Assembly (NCBI GenBank): GCA_905221605.1
Contig: CAJNDS010000469.1
Location: forward strand, 336,685-400,684
DNA: 64,000 bases
Origin: Symbiodinium natans
Taxonomy: Eukaryota > Sar > Dinophyceae > Suessiales > Symbiodiniaceae
Reading direction: 5' to 3'
Shown here piece by piece: positions 13,401-22,350 of the stretch. The position numbers were made by a program, and so were the translations under genes. The notes beneath the pieces were generated by a model, which was not told where the DNA came from, ran no database searches, and worked only from the letters and a program-made list of their open reading frames with translations. The stretch's first letter is position 1. Each line of letters begins with the position of its first letter.

Positions 13401-15345
13401 TCCTAAGGGGCTCTACCCGGGGCGGGGGGGGGGGGGGGGGGTAAGGGGTCAGGGCTTAAACTCAAGGCCGCAGAGTTGCGTAGACGAGATTAGCCAACCA
13501 GTAGGCGCCATGCGTCGCACCGCTCAACGCCTCGATATGTCGTTCTACTGGGGATGTTCCACCTTATACAAAAAGACCTTAGTAGGAGGGCTTTAGGGGC
13601 TTTAGGGTTAAGGGTTTGGGGTTTAGGGTTTAGGAACATCCCAATCGTATACCCTAATCCCTAAACCGGTTTCAGGGCTTAGTCATGGGCTTCCTGCTCG
13701 CCCCTCTTTCCTACCCCCCCTAGGTTCCCCCTAATTAGGCTATAGTTATCCCTACATAGCCTTCATTATGGGGGGAAAGCTAGGGGGACAGTAAAAAGAG
13801 GGGCAGTAGGGCAACCCATGATTGGCCTCGTACCTCGACAGACCTGACACCGTCATGTACCTCACCCCGCAACTCAATGAGTTTCTGGGGTTTAGGGTCA
13901 GGGTTCAGCTTCTCAAGTACAAAGCATTCACTAGTAAAGCTCCTTACCGGTATCGAATGTCGACCCACCCACCCATTGGATCCCGTAACGTTATGAAAAT
14001 GCTTGACTTCATTGTTGGCTCTCGTCGCACCCAAACAACGCCTAAAACCCAAACCCCAAACCCAAACCAAAACTCTGAACCCTTAAAAGCCCAACTCCCT
14101 AACCCCTACCCTCCCAAAAGCTCCGAACCCAACCCCCCAAAACCTCTGGAAGCCCCCCGAAACCCCACAAAAGCACACACACCCAAACCAAAACACCCCC
14201 CCCCCCCCCCCCCGAACACCCCGAACAAAGCCCTCAGAGACACCTAAACCGTCAACCCCCAACCCTAAACCCTGAACCCTAAACCCTAACCCTAACCCTA
14301 AGAACCCTAAACCCAACCCTAACCCTAAACCCTGAAACCCTCAAACCCTAACCCTAAAACCCTGAACCCTGAACCCTGACCCTAAACCCTGAACCCCCCT
14401 AAACCCAAACCCCAACCCTAAACCCTCAACCCTAAACCCTAAAGCCTCAACCCTAAACCCTAAACCCTGAACCCTAATCCCTAAACCCTCGACCCTCAAC
14501 CCTCAACCCCAGTCCAAAAACCCTCAACCCTAAACCCTAAACCCTCAATCCTCAACCCCAAACCCTAAACCAAAAAGTGCACCTGGAGCTGACGAGCGCC
14601 GCTTGTCCGCTCCTCACAGGTTGAAGGGGTTTTTGGGGGGGTTCAGGGTTTTTGGGGTTTCGGGTTTAGGGTTTAGGGTTTAGGTTTTAGGGTTTAGGGT
14701 TAGGGTTTAGGGGGCTTAGGGGGTTTAGGGGGTTGAGGGGGTTTAGGGGGTTTAGGGGGCTCGGGAGTATTTAGGGGTTTAGGAGTATCCAGGGGGCCTA
14801 GGGGTTTAGGAGTGTTCAAGTGGGGTTTTGAGTGGGGGGGGGGGGGGGCAGGGGGGGTTAAGGGTTTGGATCTCTGGCCGTTGATGGTACGTTTCTTGTG
14901 CGATGTTTCGGGTAGGATTTCGGGGAGGGGTTAGGTTTAGGGTTTAGTGTCTAGGGCTTAGGGTTTAGGACTTCGGGTGGGGGTCACCCCAAGTACCGTT
15001 CTTTTAGCACAAGGTTTTGGGGATTCAAGAAAGCTTTGGGCTTAGCACTCAGGGATTAGGGTTAAATACGGCTGAGGGTTGAGGGTTCAGAGGTTGAGGG
15101 TACATCGGGTTAGGGCTCTAGGGTTCTCCCTTGAGTTCCATAGCAAGAGCCCAGAAGAGGTAGGGGCCTAAACCCTAAACCCTAAAGACTTAACCCTAAA
15201 CCCTAAAACCTAAACCCTAAACCCTAAGCCCTAAAGCACTCCTTCACCAAGTAGTGGGTGATGCCCGCTGGAATGAAGGAGAGGCAAAAAGTGATGTAGA
15301 TCGACAGCATGAACACCTCGAGGCTTCCCACACGGATGCTAGCAT
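1468..15345 (-). CDS. ABCA-type ABC transporter, second transmembrane domain (partial, many exons)
   Basis: ABCA proteins move lipids across membranes using two halves, each a membrane domain plus an ATPase domain. Exons that join in phase on the minus strand are: 15345-15242 (FMLSIYITFCLSFIPAGITH), 14612-14583 (ERTSGARQLQ), 13530-13480 (ALSGATHGAYWLANLVY), 9246 to about 9180 (DVLLYVPPALSV), 8466-8424 (AALFAVLAAF), 7182-7154 (PAIAGFSYL), 6057-6028 (VSFCFKDHSR), 5466-5425 (ASNTILSFCLVGAI), 4774-4733 (VLFVLTVINYNPTA), 4223-4189 (EHPEGQCKSPEA), 3354-3294 (LADRILGPIFRLVPTVCVYQ), 2076-2041 (ALFSIALVANLQ) and 1500-1468 (VIPEGAMDALK). The order and spacing match the ABCA pattern: SFIPA..HYLVKER, then LQ.LSG....YWL.N, a run of helices, and IFRL.P. 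An extra exon ending at 9000 may belong between 9246 and 8466. Donors are GC, GA or GT. No ATPase motifs were found; the gene runs off the left end, and its 5' half is unresolved. Confidence 0.8.
2118..2139 (+). other. Partial match to the dinoflagellate spliced-leader sequence
   Basis: The first 12 bases, TCCGTAGCCATT, equal the start of the dinoflagellate trans-spliced leader as I remember it; the next ten match only partly. Dinoflagellate retrocopies can carry relict leaders. It is on the plus strand, opposite to the recognised genes, and directly precedes the repeat block at 2140-2430. It could be chance. Confidence 0.25.
2140..2430. repeat. Two-copy tandem repeat with internal inverted repeat
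   Basis: Two related copies of about 100 bases (2140-2245 and 2323-2430) begin CTGCCTCGATTTGGGTGCTG and end near AAATTGAGGTGGAACGATA, separated by about 80 different bases. Inside each, GCTGCTTCAGCG-like and CGCTGAAGCAGC arms can pair. No heptamers interrupt it. It lies inside a presumed intron or the 3' part of the ABCA gene. Confidence 0.6.
4380..4503. mobile_element. Hairpin element, family M4
   Basis: Ends are GAGGTGCAGGGTACTT and AAGTACCCATGAACCTCC, imperfect inverted repeats, with internal CTTATAAGCCCC. Related copies are at 28506-28666 and 61747-61890, and a half copy starts at 57951. It lies in an intron of the ABCA gene. No ORF is present, so it would be non-autonomous. Confidence 0.65.
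5267..5388. repeat. CCCTTCATA 9-mer tandem array
   Basis: About 14 copies of a 9-base unit with one variant copy near the right end. It begins directly after a CCCTAAA run and stops about 35 bases from the ABCA exon at 5425-5466. The long open frame through it (repeated Phe-Ile-Pro) is an artefact of a unit length divisible by three. Confidence 0.9.
5539..5655. repeat. TTTGGGGG 8-mer array (telomere-repeat variant)
   Basis: A homogeneous run of about 14 copies, one reading TTTAGGGG, continues directly from a TTTAGGG array. It is one of several places where a single variant has expanded locally. Confidence 0.9.
7983..8119. mobile_element. Hairpin element, family M9
   Basis: Bounded on the left by ATGGTCCCTCTATTGGGAC and on the right by AAGGGACCATGAAACTACCC, with internal CCTTATATACTCGATC and CCCAAGGGCTCG. 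The same order of motifs recurs at 40748-40889 and 48075-48206. It lies in an ABCA intron between the exons at 8466-8424 and 7182-7154. Confidence 0.55.
9717..9770. repeat. TCTAGGG variant block inside a TTTAGGG array
   Basis: About eight consecutive TCTAGGG units sit inside a longer TTTAGGG array (9659-9859). A block of identical variants points to local expansion of one mutated unit. Confidence 0.9.
10112..10260. mobile_element. Hairpin element, family M5, with heptamer core
   Basis: The left part carries GGGACCATCTACCC and the right part GGTTCATGTGGTCC, with internal GGTTCATACAGG and TATGAACCC. Four CCCTAAA units sit in the middle. Other M5 members are near 17498-17683, 19225-19402, 35045-35172, 35488-35568, 36225-36308, 37848-37942, 50294-50412 and 50640-50720. 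Confidence 0.5.
10309..10424. mobile_element. Hairpin element, family M8
   Basis: Arms CTTGGTAGCCCAGTAACC and GTGGGCTACCAAGG are inverted repeats, with AAGGGCACCCTTTTTT and AAAAAGGGTAAAGGGTACC further in. The copy at 10754-10900 is an intron of the ankyrin-like gene. Other copies are at 25848-25961 and 42719-42837. This copy lies downstream of the ankyr-like stop, inside the ABCA intron. Confidence 0.7.
10573..12166 (-). CDS. Three-domain ankyrin-like protein, five exons, nested in an ABCA intron
   Basis: Exons at 12166-11888, 11775-11406, 11283-11130, 11005-10901 and 10753 to about 10573 join with matching phases into one frame. Three copies of one domain result: a YCxxHPHM start, then HYxALxSAxAGCAxCV, FLAEGGDPxxGT, a WxLxAWAEYS-like segment and xxxQLDxVK. 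The middle part resembles an ankyrin helix-turn-helix pair (LHYAA...CV..FL..GGDP), suggesting protein binding; the partner is unknown. The ATG at 12166 is the first in frame; an open stretch precedes it. The last exon runs into a heptamer array and stops at TAG 10573, so the true 3' end is uncertain. Introns are 112, 122, 124 and 147 nt; three are hairpin-like elements and one holds an M7-like piece plus an array. I cannot name the family. Confidence 0.8.
10754..10900 (-). mobile_element. Introner: M8 hairpin element forming an intron
   Basis: On the coding strand the junctions read CCGGAG|GCTTGGG and AATGGAG|GTGGAATC, a GC-AG intron with GGAG at both edges. Removing it restores the frame through RRWNLQACAEY, aligned to HADWNLMAWAEY in domain 1 and HEDWTLSAWAEY in domain 2, which have no intron here. 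Its content is the M8 hairpin. Confidence 0.8.
11006..11129 (-). mobile_element. Introner: M11 element forming an intron
   Basis: Coding-strand junctions are TTTTCA|GCACCAG and ACTGAG|GCACTAC, a GC-AG intron with GCAC repeated at both edges. Removing it gives PEDFQHYAGL, the same length as PETLLHYEAL in domain 1. Internal TTTGGGATTCTA and CCCCAAAAAGG are shared with the intron at 11776-11887. Confidence 0.8.
11283..11412. mobile_element. M7-like piece with heptamer array in an intron
   Basis: The intron at 11284-11405 contains TACCATTTGGGGGTCTA and GGGTCCCCTATTTTGGTA beside a TTTAGGG array of about 70 bases. The M7 motifs recur at 16585-16667, 43503-43598 and 45396-45475. Here the donor is the canonical GTGGGG and the acceptor is AAACAG. 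Confidence 0.55.
11776..11887 (-). mobile_element. Introner: second M11 element
   Basis: Coding-strand junctions are CTGATC|GATGCTT and ACTAAG|GATGCCT, so GATGC is duplicated at the two edges and the donor is GA. Removing it fuses domain 1 to domain 2 in frame. Internal sequence matches the element at 11006-11129 in motif order. The alternative, that domain 1 ends at the TAG just after the junction as a separate gene, is less likely because the phase is kept. Confidence 0.7.
12660..12770. repeat. 23-bp hybrid repeat: two CCCTAAA-type units plus TATATTATT
   Basis: About five copies alternate AAACCCTAAACCC with TATATTATTT-like spacers. The heptamer has been captured into a higher-order unit and amplified with its spacer. 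Confidence 0.85.
13550..13644. mobile_element. Hairpin element, family M1, with heptamer core
   Basis: Left arm GGGATGTTCCACCTTATAC and right arm GGAACATCCCAA are inverted repeats. The interior is mostly degenerate TTTAGGG. It directly precedes (in transcription) the ABCA exon at 13530-13480. Confidence 0.6.
13684..13821. mobile_element. Hairpin element, family M2
   Basis: Left end CATGGGCTTCC and right end GGGCAACCCATG pair. Inside, CTACCCCCCCTAGGTTCCCCC faces GGGGGAAAGCTAGGGGGACAG. Copies are at 17347-17478, 37628-37781 and 50178-50269. Confidence 0.7.
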
Positions 15346-15551
15346 CTGAAACGGCAAGATTACCCACCCTAAACCCTAAACCCTAAACCCTAAACCCTAA
15401 ACCCTAAACCCTAAACCCTAAACCCTAAACCCTAAACCCTAAACCCTAAACCCTAAACCCTAAACCCTAAACCCTAAACCATTTACATAAACCTTCAACC
15501 CTAAACCCTGAACCCTTAGGATGGTTTACGGGGGTTCAGGGCTTAGAGCGC

Positions 15552-15982
15552 TTGGGGCTTTTGCTTGGAGAAGGCTGGGGACGACGCTTCCCATGCCCGC
15601 TGTATCTGATAGGCGCTGCGCCCTGTCCTGAAAAGCACCGTCGTGTCAGAACCCGCCGAATTTCTGAGATGCCTGGGCCCTGGGCCCTGTACCCTGAAGT
15701 TTATAGACAATTGCTACACCGCGCGACGTGGCTTTGACGGCAACCCAGGCTCCAGACTGAATTCTCAAACATGCTTTAGGCACTTTAGTATTCGGGTTTA
15801 GGGTTTAGGGCTGAGGGCCTAAAGTTTAGGGTTTAGCGTTTAGGGCTTAGGGTTTAGGATAAAAGGGCACTCAGCCCTCAACCGAAAACGCCCTAGAGCC
15901 CCAAACCGGGGGCAGAGGCTCCCGACGGCGAAGCGCTCGAGGGTCACCTGCTCCTCCTCGAAGGTCGCGTGGAATATGGCAT
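15552..15982 (-). other. Exon-like islands upstream of the ABCA exons (unassigned)
   Basis: On the minus strand an acceptor-like TTTAG at 15983 is followed by an open stretch reading DAIFHATFEEEQVTLERFA, about 15982-15905. Another island near 15640-15580 reads DRAQRLSDTAGMG after TTTTCAG. Both could be upstream ABCA exons (the linker before the second membrane domain). I could not fix their junctions or confirm the match. Confidence 0.4.
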
Positions 15983-16148
15983 CTAAACATGGGTTCACAC
16001 CTTCAACCCTAAACCCTAAACCCTAAACCCGAAACCCTAAACCCTAAACCCCTTCAAGCATGGGGCTTGAGTCAAGGATTGGGGCTTTGGGTGTTGGGGC
16101 TTGGGGTTCGGGGTTCAGGCCCTAGATACCCCTCCTTGGTGTCTTTTT

Positions 16149-16257
16149 GGGGGTCCATGTAGTTACCTCATCATTATCTACTTGGGCCCCAGAGTCCCTA
16201 CATAATATCGGAAGTACTGCAAGGCCCAAGTATTCCCTAATTAGGTACATGGACCCT
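16149..16257. mobile_element. Hairpin element, family M3
   Basis: Arms GGGGTCCATGTAGTTACC and TAGGTACATGGACCC are inverted repeats, with internal TACTTGGGCC and GGCCCAAGTA. Copies are at 24674-24774 and 34737-34833; a half copy is near 42597. Confidence 0.75.
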
Positions 16258-16443
16258 TCGGGAGGGTTTCGGTGAGGCAGAGTGGCAGAGTGGCTGTTGC
16301 AGCCTTTCCGGTGAGCCTGGGGATTCGATCACCTTCACCTCTTCAAGCTGTCCGGGCTTTGGCCTCCCTAAACCCTAAACCCTAAACCCTAAACCCTAAA
16401 CCCTAAACCCTAAACCCTAAACCCTAAACCCTAAACCCTAAAC

Positions 16444-17893
16444 CGTTTTTTTGGCGGGATTCAGGAACTCTAGATAGGGCCAAAACTTCCTTAACCACCA
16501 AACAAGAAGCCCTCAAAGTTGCATTTGGGGTTTACGGTGTAGGGTCTTCGGTTTTGGGTTATGTGGGGGTTTCCGAAATTAGGGGTACCTTATGTTGGCG
16601 TCCTTATTACAAAGGATTCCTACTACTTGGGGGCCTGTTTCAGGGGGTCCCCTATTTCAGTCAACTCCATGTCGAGAAGTCTGCGCTGTGGCTGAGGAGC
16701 CCCTTGAGGAATTGCAAGTGCTCATGCAGGCAGGATCTAGGTTTAGGGGTTGCTCCTTTCCAGGCACCCCGCAATCGAACGTCGCACATGGCTGCTTCAG
16801 GCCTTACCTACCCTATATACCCTACCCTGAGACCCGCTGAGCTCCTCCTAAGCCCCCTTCCCCCCCGCTTCTCAAGCCCTTTGAACCCCAGAGCCCTAAA
16901 CCCTAAACCCTAAACCCTAAACCCTAAACCCTGAGACTCTTCAGCGACTCTGAACATGCGCCTTGGTTTGTGGGAAGAGGTGGACAGTGACGGACACGGT
17001 CCTTGCACTTTTGAGCTCAACATCGGAAGCTGATTTATGGTTTATGGTTTAGGGCCTTTTAAAAACGCTAAACTCTATGCTATAGCCTGAACCCTGAACC
17101 CTGAACCCTGAACCCTGAACCCTGAACCCTGAACCCTAAACCAACCCCAAACCCTAAACCCTAAACCCTAAACCCTCAACCCTCAACCAACCCTAGACCC
17201 TCAACCCTACCAGGTGTTTTGCTCCGAAGAGGCGGTGTTGCTTCGATGCACCTAGTAATTACAGGCCTTGAAGTCTTAAGGGAGACCAACGCCTCACACC
17301 AAAACGAGGTTCTGAGGTTTTGAAAGTAGCTTAAGGACCACATGATCATGGGTTCCCTACCACCCCCCCCACCCCTCTATACTACCCCAGCCTAGGTTTC
17401 CCCCTTGGGTGGGGAAATGACCTTAATTAGGGGGGGAACCTCGGGGGTAGTATAGCGGGCGGTAGTAGGGGAACCCACGAAGGGCACCCTAAAAGGGTTT
17501 ATGTTTCATGAACCCTAATAGGAATTACAGTAGTCTAGGGTATATGACCCTAAACACCAAACCCTAAACCCTAAACCCTAAACTGGGTTCATATGCTCTA
17601 CTAGGAATTGGAGGTAGTTATGGGGAATTCTAGCAGTATAGGGTATATGACTCACCTCAACTCTAGGGTTCATTTGGTCCCCAGAGTTTAGGGTTCAGCG
17701 TTCAGGGTTCAGGGTTAAGGTTTAGGGTTTAGGGTTTAGGGTTTAAGGTGGGGTGTCTGGTGCTAAATCCGAACGCCCTCATCCCTCAGCTGCACTTGGG
17801 CGACCCTGCTTCAACCCTAAACCCTAAACCCCAAACCCTAAACCCTAAACCCTAAACCCCAAAGTCCTGAACCCTGAAACCCTGCAAAAAGTT
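16444..17893. other. Spacer with a possible exon near 16.7 kb and M7/M2 elements
   Basis: Contents are an M7-like element (16585-16667), an island at about 16660-16800 with a minus-strand stretch HLQFLKG that could fit an ABC-domain exon but is too short to call, heptamer and CCCTGAA arrays (17090-17150), the M2 element at 17347-17478 and an M5 element at about 17498-17683. No gene can be supported. Confidence 0.5.
17347..17478. mobile_element. Hairpin element, family M2
   Basis: CATGGGTTCCCTACCACC at the left and GGTAGTAGGGGAACCCACG at the right are near-perfect inverted repeats. Nested inside are TATACTACCCCAGCCTAGG and CCTCGGGGGTAGTATA. It is the clearest M2 copy. Confidence 0.8.
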
Positions 17894-18306
17894 CAGCCGA
17901 GACGCTTCTTCTTCCCCAATCTTGCGAGCCTGGCATTGGTGAGGGCCGCCTGGCAGAGCAATTAGCTTTTCCCCTAGGGCCTACGGCCGGGTTCAGGGGT
18001 TTGGGTGTTTAGGGATGAGAGTTGATTTTTCGAGGGTTTCGATGTCTAGGGTCGAGGTGTTTAGGGTTGAGGGTTGGGATGTTCCCCCCTATACTAGCAG
18101 TTGCTAAAAGTCCTTAATGGGGTAATAGGGACAATAATAGGGGGGGGGTACTATAAGGAGTTCAGGGTTGTGGTGTTTAGGGTTGAGAGTTGAGATGCCT
18201 AGGTTTTTTTCCGGCTTAGAGCTGATCTAGGTGCTTCGGGTGCAGTTTGGTGTTAAGCCCAAATAAAGCCCTAAACCCTGGTCTTGATCCCCTCTCAGCC
18301 CTATAC

Positions 18307-18390
18307 TTGGGATGTTCACCCTTATACTAATAGCCCTTAATCGGGATTACAGTGCCCCCCCGTTACACTCCCCATTATAAGGACTGTTAG
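18307..18390. mobile_element. Hairpin element, family M1
   Basis: TTGGGATGTTCACCCTTAT followed by ATAGCCCTTAATCGGGATTA and, at the right, AGGACTGTTAGAAGT. A related copy precedes it at about 18077-18160. Terminal pairing is weaker than in the copy at 27873-27977. Confidence 0.5.
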
Positions 18391-19734
18391 AAGTTAGAAA
18401 CTCCAAAGCCTGAACACTATACCAGCCGAAGCCCCAAAAACACCAAGTTGCCAAGACCCCAAACTCCAAACTCCCTTAACTGCAGAACCCTATACATCCC
18501 AGATCCGACATGACGTACTGACCCTACCGCCCTAGAAACCAAAACCCCTCAACCCTAAATCCTCTTACCCCCAAAGCCCCAGGGCCGCCTTGGCCCTCAG
18601 AACCCAAGCTACGCTTGTGAAACCCTCCAATTCAACACCGTACGCCCCTTAAAAACCTTGAAGCCCTAAAAACCCTGCAGCCCTAAATGCGAAAAAAATG
18701 TCTAGAGTTGAGGGTTTCAGGGTATGTAGAGCTTTAGGGCTTCGGGGTTTGAGCAGGGGGCAAAGTTCAAAGTCCCCTTTGCAAACTCGTGGCGTTGGGG
18801 CTCGTTGGAGTTCAGCTCTCTCGGCGGGCTCCCGGCTCAAGGCGTAAGGTTTATAAAGGACGAATTCACTAACAAAGTTCTGACGACACCAGAACAAGCA
18901 CTTAAGAAACATGATGGCAAACAAAAACCCGCAACAACATCAGGACAGGCAGTCCCTAAACCAGACACCCCAAGCCTGCCCCCAAGTGCGCATCCTGCCT
19001 GGTACACTGCTGGTGAGTGCTTGCTGGTGGTGTTGGCCTTGTGCTGGAAAGTGGAAAGTCAGAAGCCCTAAGCCCTCAATCCCTCACCCTAAGCCCCTAA
19101 ACCCCTACACCCCAAGCCCATGCGCAAAGCCCGTAAAAGTTAACCAAAAACTAACAGGTCATGATCTCCCTTTGCCGTTTCACATCCTTATCGCCGTTTT
19201 GATGGTTTCATAAGTTATAGGGCCCTTTTCGTGGGGCCAGTGGTGCACTTACCTTAAGGACCAAAGGAGACATAAACAGGTATATGTGTTTCATACTACC
19301 CTAAACCCTAACCCTAAACCCTAAACCCTAAACCCCACAAGGAATTATAGTCGTCTAGGCTACAACGGTCCCAACTTGTTGGGTTCATGTGGTCCCCAAG
19401 GTAAGCGCGCCGCAAAGATACCTGAAAACTGTAGGCCTTCGACCTTTATTGGGTATAAGGAGGGACCCCTAGAAGGGACCAACCCTAAACCCTAAACCCT
19501 AAACCCTAAACCCTAAACCCTCCTTACTCCTCTATATGACCCCACAAAAAAACCCTTTTATATAGACCCTAAAGAACCCCCAACGAACCCTAAGGTTGCA
19601 AGTGTCTCTCCTTTAGTCCCTTGAGGTTTAGCGTTTAGGGTTTAGGGTTTCGGGTTTAGGGTTTATGGGACGGGCAGGGGGGGGAGTGTTTCGCGAGGCT
19701 TTGGGGAATTTGGGTTGAGGATTTAGGGTTTAGG

Positions 19735-19814
19735 TTGGGATGTTCCCCCATATAAATAGTAAGAATTACTATAATTTCGATTCAGGACTGTTAGTTTAAG
19801 GGTGAGCATCCCAA
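19735..19814. mobile_element. Hairpin element, family M1
   Basis: TTGGGATGTTCCCCCATAT at the left, GGACTGTTAGTTTAAGGG and GAGCATCCCAA at the right. Terminal inverted repeats and the internal GGACTGTTAG are shared with the other M1 copies. Confidence 0.65.
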
Positions 19815-21839
19815 GGTTTCGGGTGCATTTCCCAAAGTTGTTGCGGTTTAGGGTTTAGGGTTTAGGGTTTGGGGTTTAGGGTTTAGGGTTTAGGGTTCAG
19901 GGTCTAGGGTCATGGGGATTGGAACGTCAGCGCAAGAAGAGTCTGCGGGCTACTTCAGGTTGAAGGGCGTTGGGCTATGCTGTTCGGGACCCGCCCCCGA
20001 CGAGTCCCCACAAAGGAGTTTAGGGTTTAGGGTTTAGGGTTTAGGGTTTAGGGTTTAGGGTTTAGGGTTTAGGGTTTAGGGATGAGGGTTTTGGCGGAGA
20101 GAACACAAAGCTTACAGCCCCAAAAACCTGGCAATCCAGGAGCCCCAAACCCTTCATCCTAAACCCTAAACCCTGAATCCTAAATCCTAAACCCCTAATC
20201 CTAAACCCTAAACCCTGAACCCCTAGCCCTAAACCCTAAATGCCCAATCCCTAATCGCCCTAAACCCCGTGAGCGCCGCAAACCCTAGCAGCCCTTAAAC
20301 CTTTAACCCTCAACCCTAAAGAGTCCCAAACCCCAACGTGTAAACCCTACGAACCACACCCTAAATCCTAAACCCTAAACCCTAAACCCTAAACCCTAGG
20401 ACACCAAAATCTCTGGGTTTCGATGCGAAGACAACGGCATCCGCTCCAGCGCGCCAGACATCGTCAGGCCCCGTCCTGTGGAGAAGGCGAGAGCCTTATG
20501 GTTTTGGGGCGTTTAAGGGTTTAGGGTTTAGGGTTTAGGGATTCGCGGGTTCAGGGTCTAGGGTTGAGGGGTCAAGATTTTGGTGGTTAGGGTCTTCAGT
20601 GTTTGGGGTCTTGTGGGCTCTGTGTGTGAGTGTGACCAGCCAAAAAGAAGCGACTCAACGGACTAAAGTCCGAAATCCTAAGCCCTGAGCCCTAAATCCT
20701 AAACCCTAAACCCCAACCCCAAACCCCAAACCCCAAACCCTAAACCCTAAACCCTAACCCTAAACCCTAAACCCCAAACCCTACATGCGAAATCGAGACT
20801 TCCACGGTGCAGGGGAGTCCTGGCCGTGGCCACCACGTAGTATGCGCCGAACCTTTGCTTTCTAGACCCCCAAACCCTATTTAGGATGACCAAATAGGGT
20901 TTAGGGTTTAGGGTTTGGGGGTTTATATAGGGTTTAGGGTTTGGGGGCTGATTTTTGGGCTTTGGGGTCTAGGGTTTGGGTCGCAACCCTAAGCCCCCAA
21001 AACGATAATCCAAGAAATGTCTCACCCCTAATGGAATCCCAGAATAGTAGGGTTCCGGGATACTAAGGACCCCCCCCCCCCCCCAAACCCTAAACCCTAA
21101 ACCCTAAACCCTAAACTCGGAACCGACCCCGCCCCCATGTGGATACCCTCTTGGCCGCAGACCTGCCCATTAGGCTCGAGGGTGGAACTTGATGCTTGCA
21201 GAACTACTGGTTTCTTAAGACCTCCCTTAACCCTAAACCCTAAACCCTAAGCCCTAAACCCTAAACCCGAATCCCCCCAAGAAAACATTCTTCCTTGAAA
21301 GGGCAATAAGGGGGAGAAAAACATGCTTCCTTATAAGGGCAGGGTAATGAGGGGAGTTTATCTTTGACTTTTGTGGTTCTCAAGCAAATACTGGAGAACT
21401 CGCTTTCTGCTGGATTTAAACGACAGCGGGCATACCTACAACTGGGCAGGAACGTTGTGGCGGAGGGCTCAACCCTAAACCCTTACCCTAAACTCTAAAT
21501 CCCTAGACCCTAAACCTAAAACCCTAAACCCTAAATTCCAAACCCTAAACCCTAAACTCTAACCCTAAACCCTAAACCCTAAACCCTAAACCCTAAATCC
21601 CAAACCCTAAACCTTAAACCCTAAACCCTAAATCCCAAACCCTAAACCCTAAAACCCCTAAACCCTAAACCCTAAAGCCTCAGAGGTCACCTCCATCTGC
21701 CGCTGAGCTGCCGGGGGCTGGTGCTATTGGAATCTAGAATCTGCTCGGAGAAGCGCCTGGCCACTGTCTTGCGTTTAGGGTTTAGGGTTTAGGGTTTAGG
21801 TTTTTAGGGTTTAGGGTTTAGGGTTTAGGGTTTAGGGTT

Positions 21840-21880
21840 CAGGGTTAAGGGTTAAGGGTTAAGGGTTAAGGGTTAAGGGT
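21840..21880. repeat. TTAAGGG variant block
   Basis: Five or six identical TTAAGGG units lie within a TTTAGGG array, a further locally homogenised variant. Confidence 0.85.
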
Positions 21881-22350
21881 TTAGGGTTTAGGGTTTAGGG
21901 TGTAGGATTTAGAGTTTAGGGGCTGAAGCGTTCAGGGCTTCGAAGGGTTCAAGGTCTAGGGGCTTAGCGCTTAGGCTTGAGGGTTAGGGGTTCAGGGCTT
22001 AGGGCTTAGGGATGAAGGTTTTGGGTTTAGGGTTTAGGGTTTAGGGTTTAGGGTTTAGGGTTTCCTGCAGCAACGTGTAGGTTACCCACAATCACCCAGG
22101 GGTGGCTCTTCTGAGTGGCCCGGATTCGAAACACTCCGAATAGCCCCCCAAAAACCTCTGTTTAGGATTTAGGGCTAGGGTTTCGGGCTAGGGTTCCGAG
22201 GGGGTAAACCCACCCAAAAACCCCTCAAACACCCTCAGCCAACCCAGGCAAACCCCAAACCCCAAACCCCAAACCCTAAACCCCGAACCCTAAACAGGTC
22301 CGAGCTTGCGACGCCAGGTTGTAGAAGTGACCAACCTTCCCATGACGGTC

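Larger units (their letters stand above)
17894..22350 (-). other. Scattered minus-strand exon-like islands, gene unassigned
   Basis: Islands between heptamer arrays that are open after AG and codon-like on the minus strand: 22350-22297 (DRHGKVGHFYNLASQART), 22131-22066 (FRIRATQKSHPWVIVGNL), 21756-21687 (RRFSEQILDSNSTSPRQL), 20851-20795 (FGAYYVVATARTPLHRG), 20474-20407 (PDDVWRAGADAVVFASKP) and 17950-17894 (AALTNARLARLGKKKRLG, then a stop). They may form one gene ending at 17894. I do not recognise the family, and I could not fix all phases. The 21376-21470 island is open on the plus strand instead. Confidence 0.4.

Noticed and set aside
16270-16340. tRNA or tRNA-derived SINE
   Set aside because: TGGCAGAGTGG resembles an A box and GATTCGATCAC a B box, and a 7-bp end stem can be drawn, but D, anticodon and T arms do not fold.
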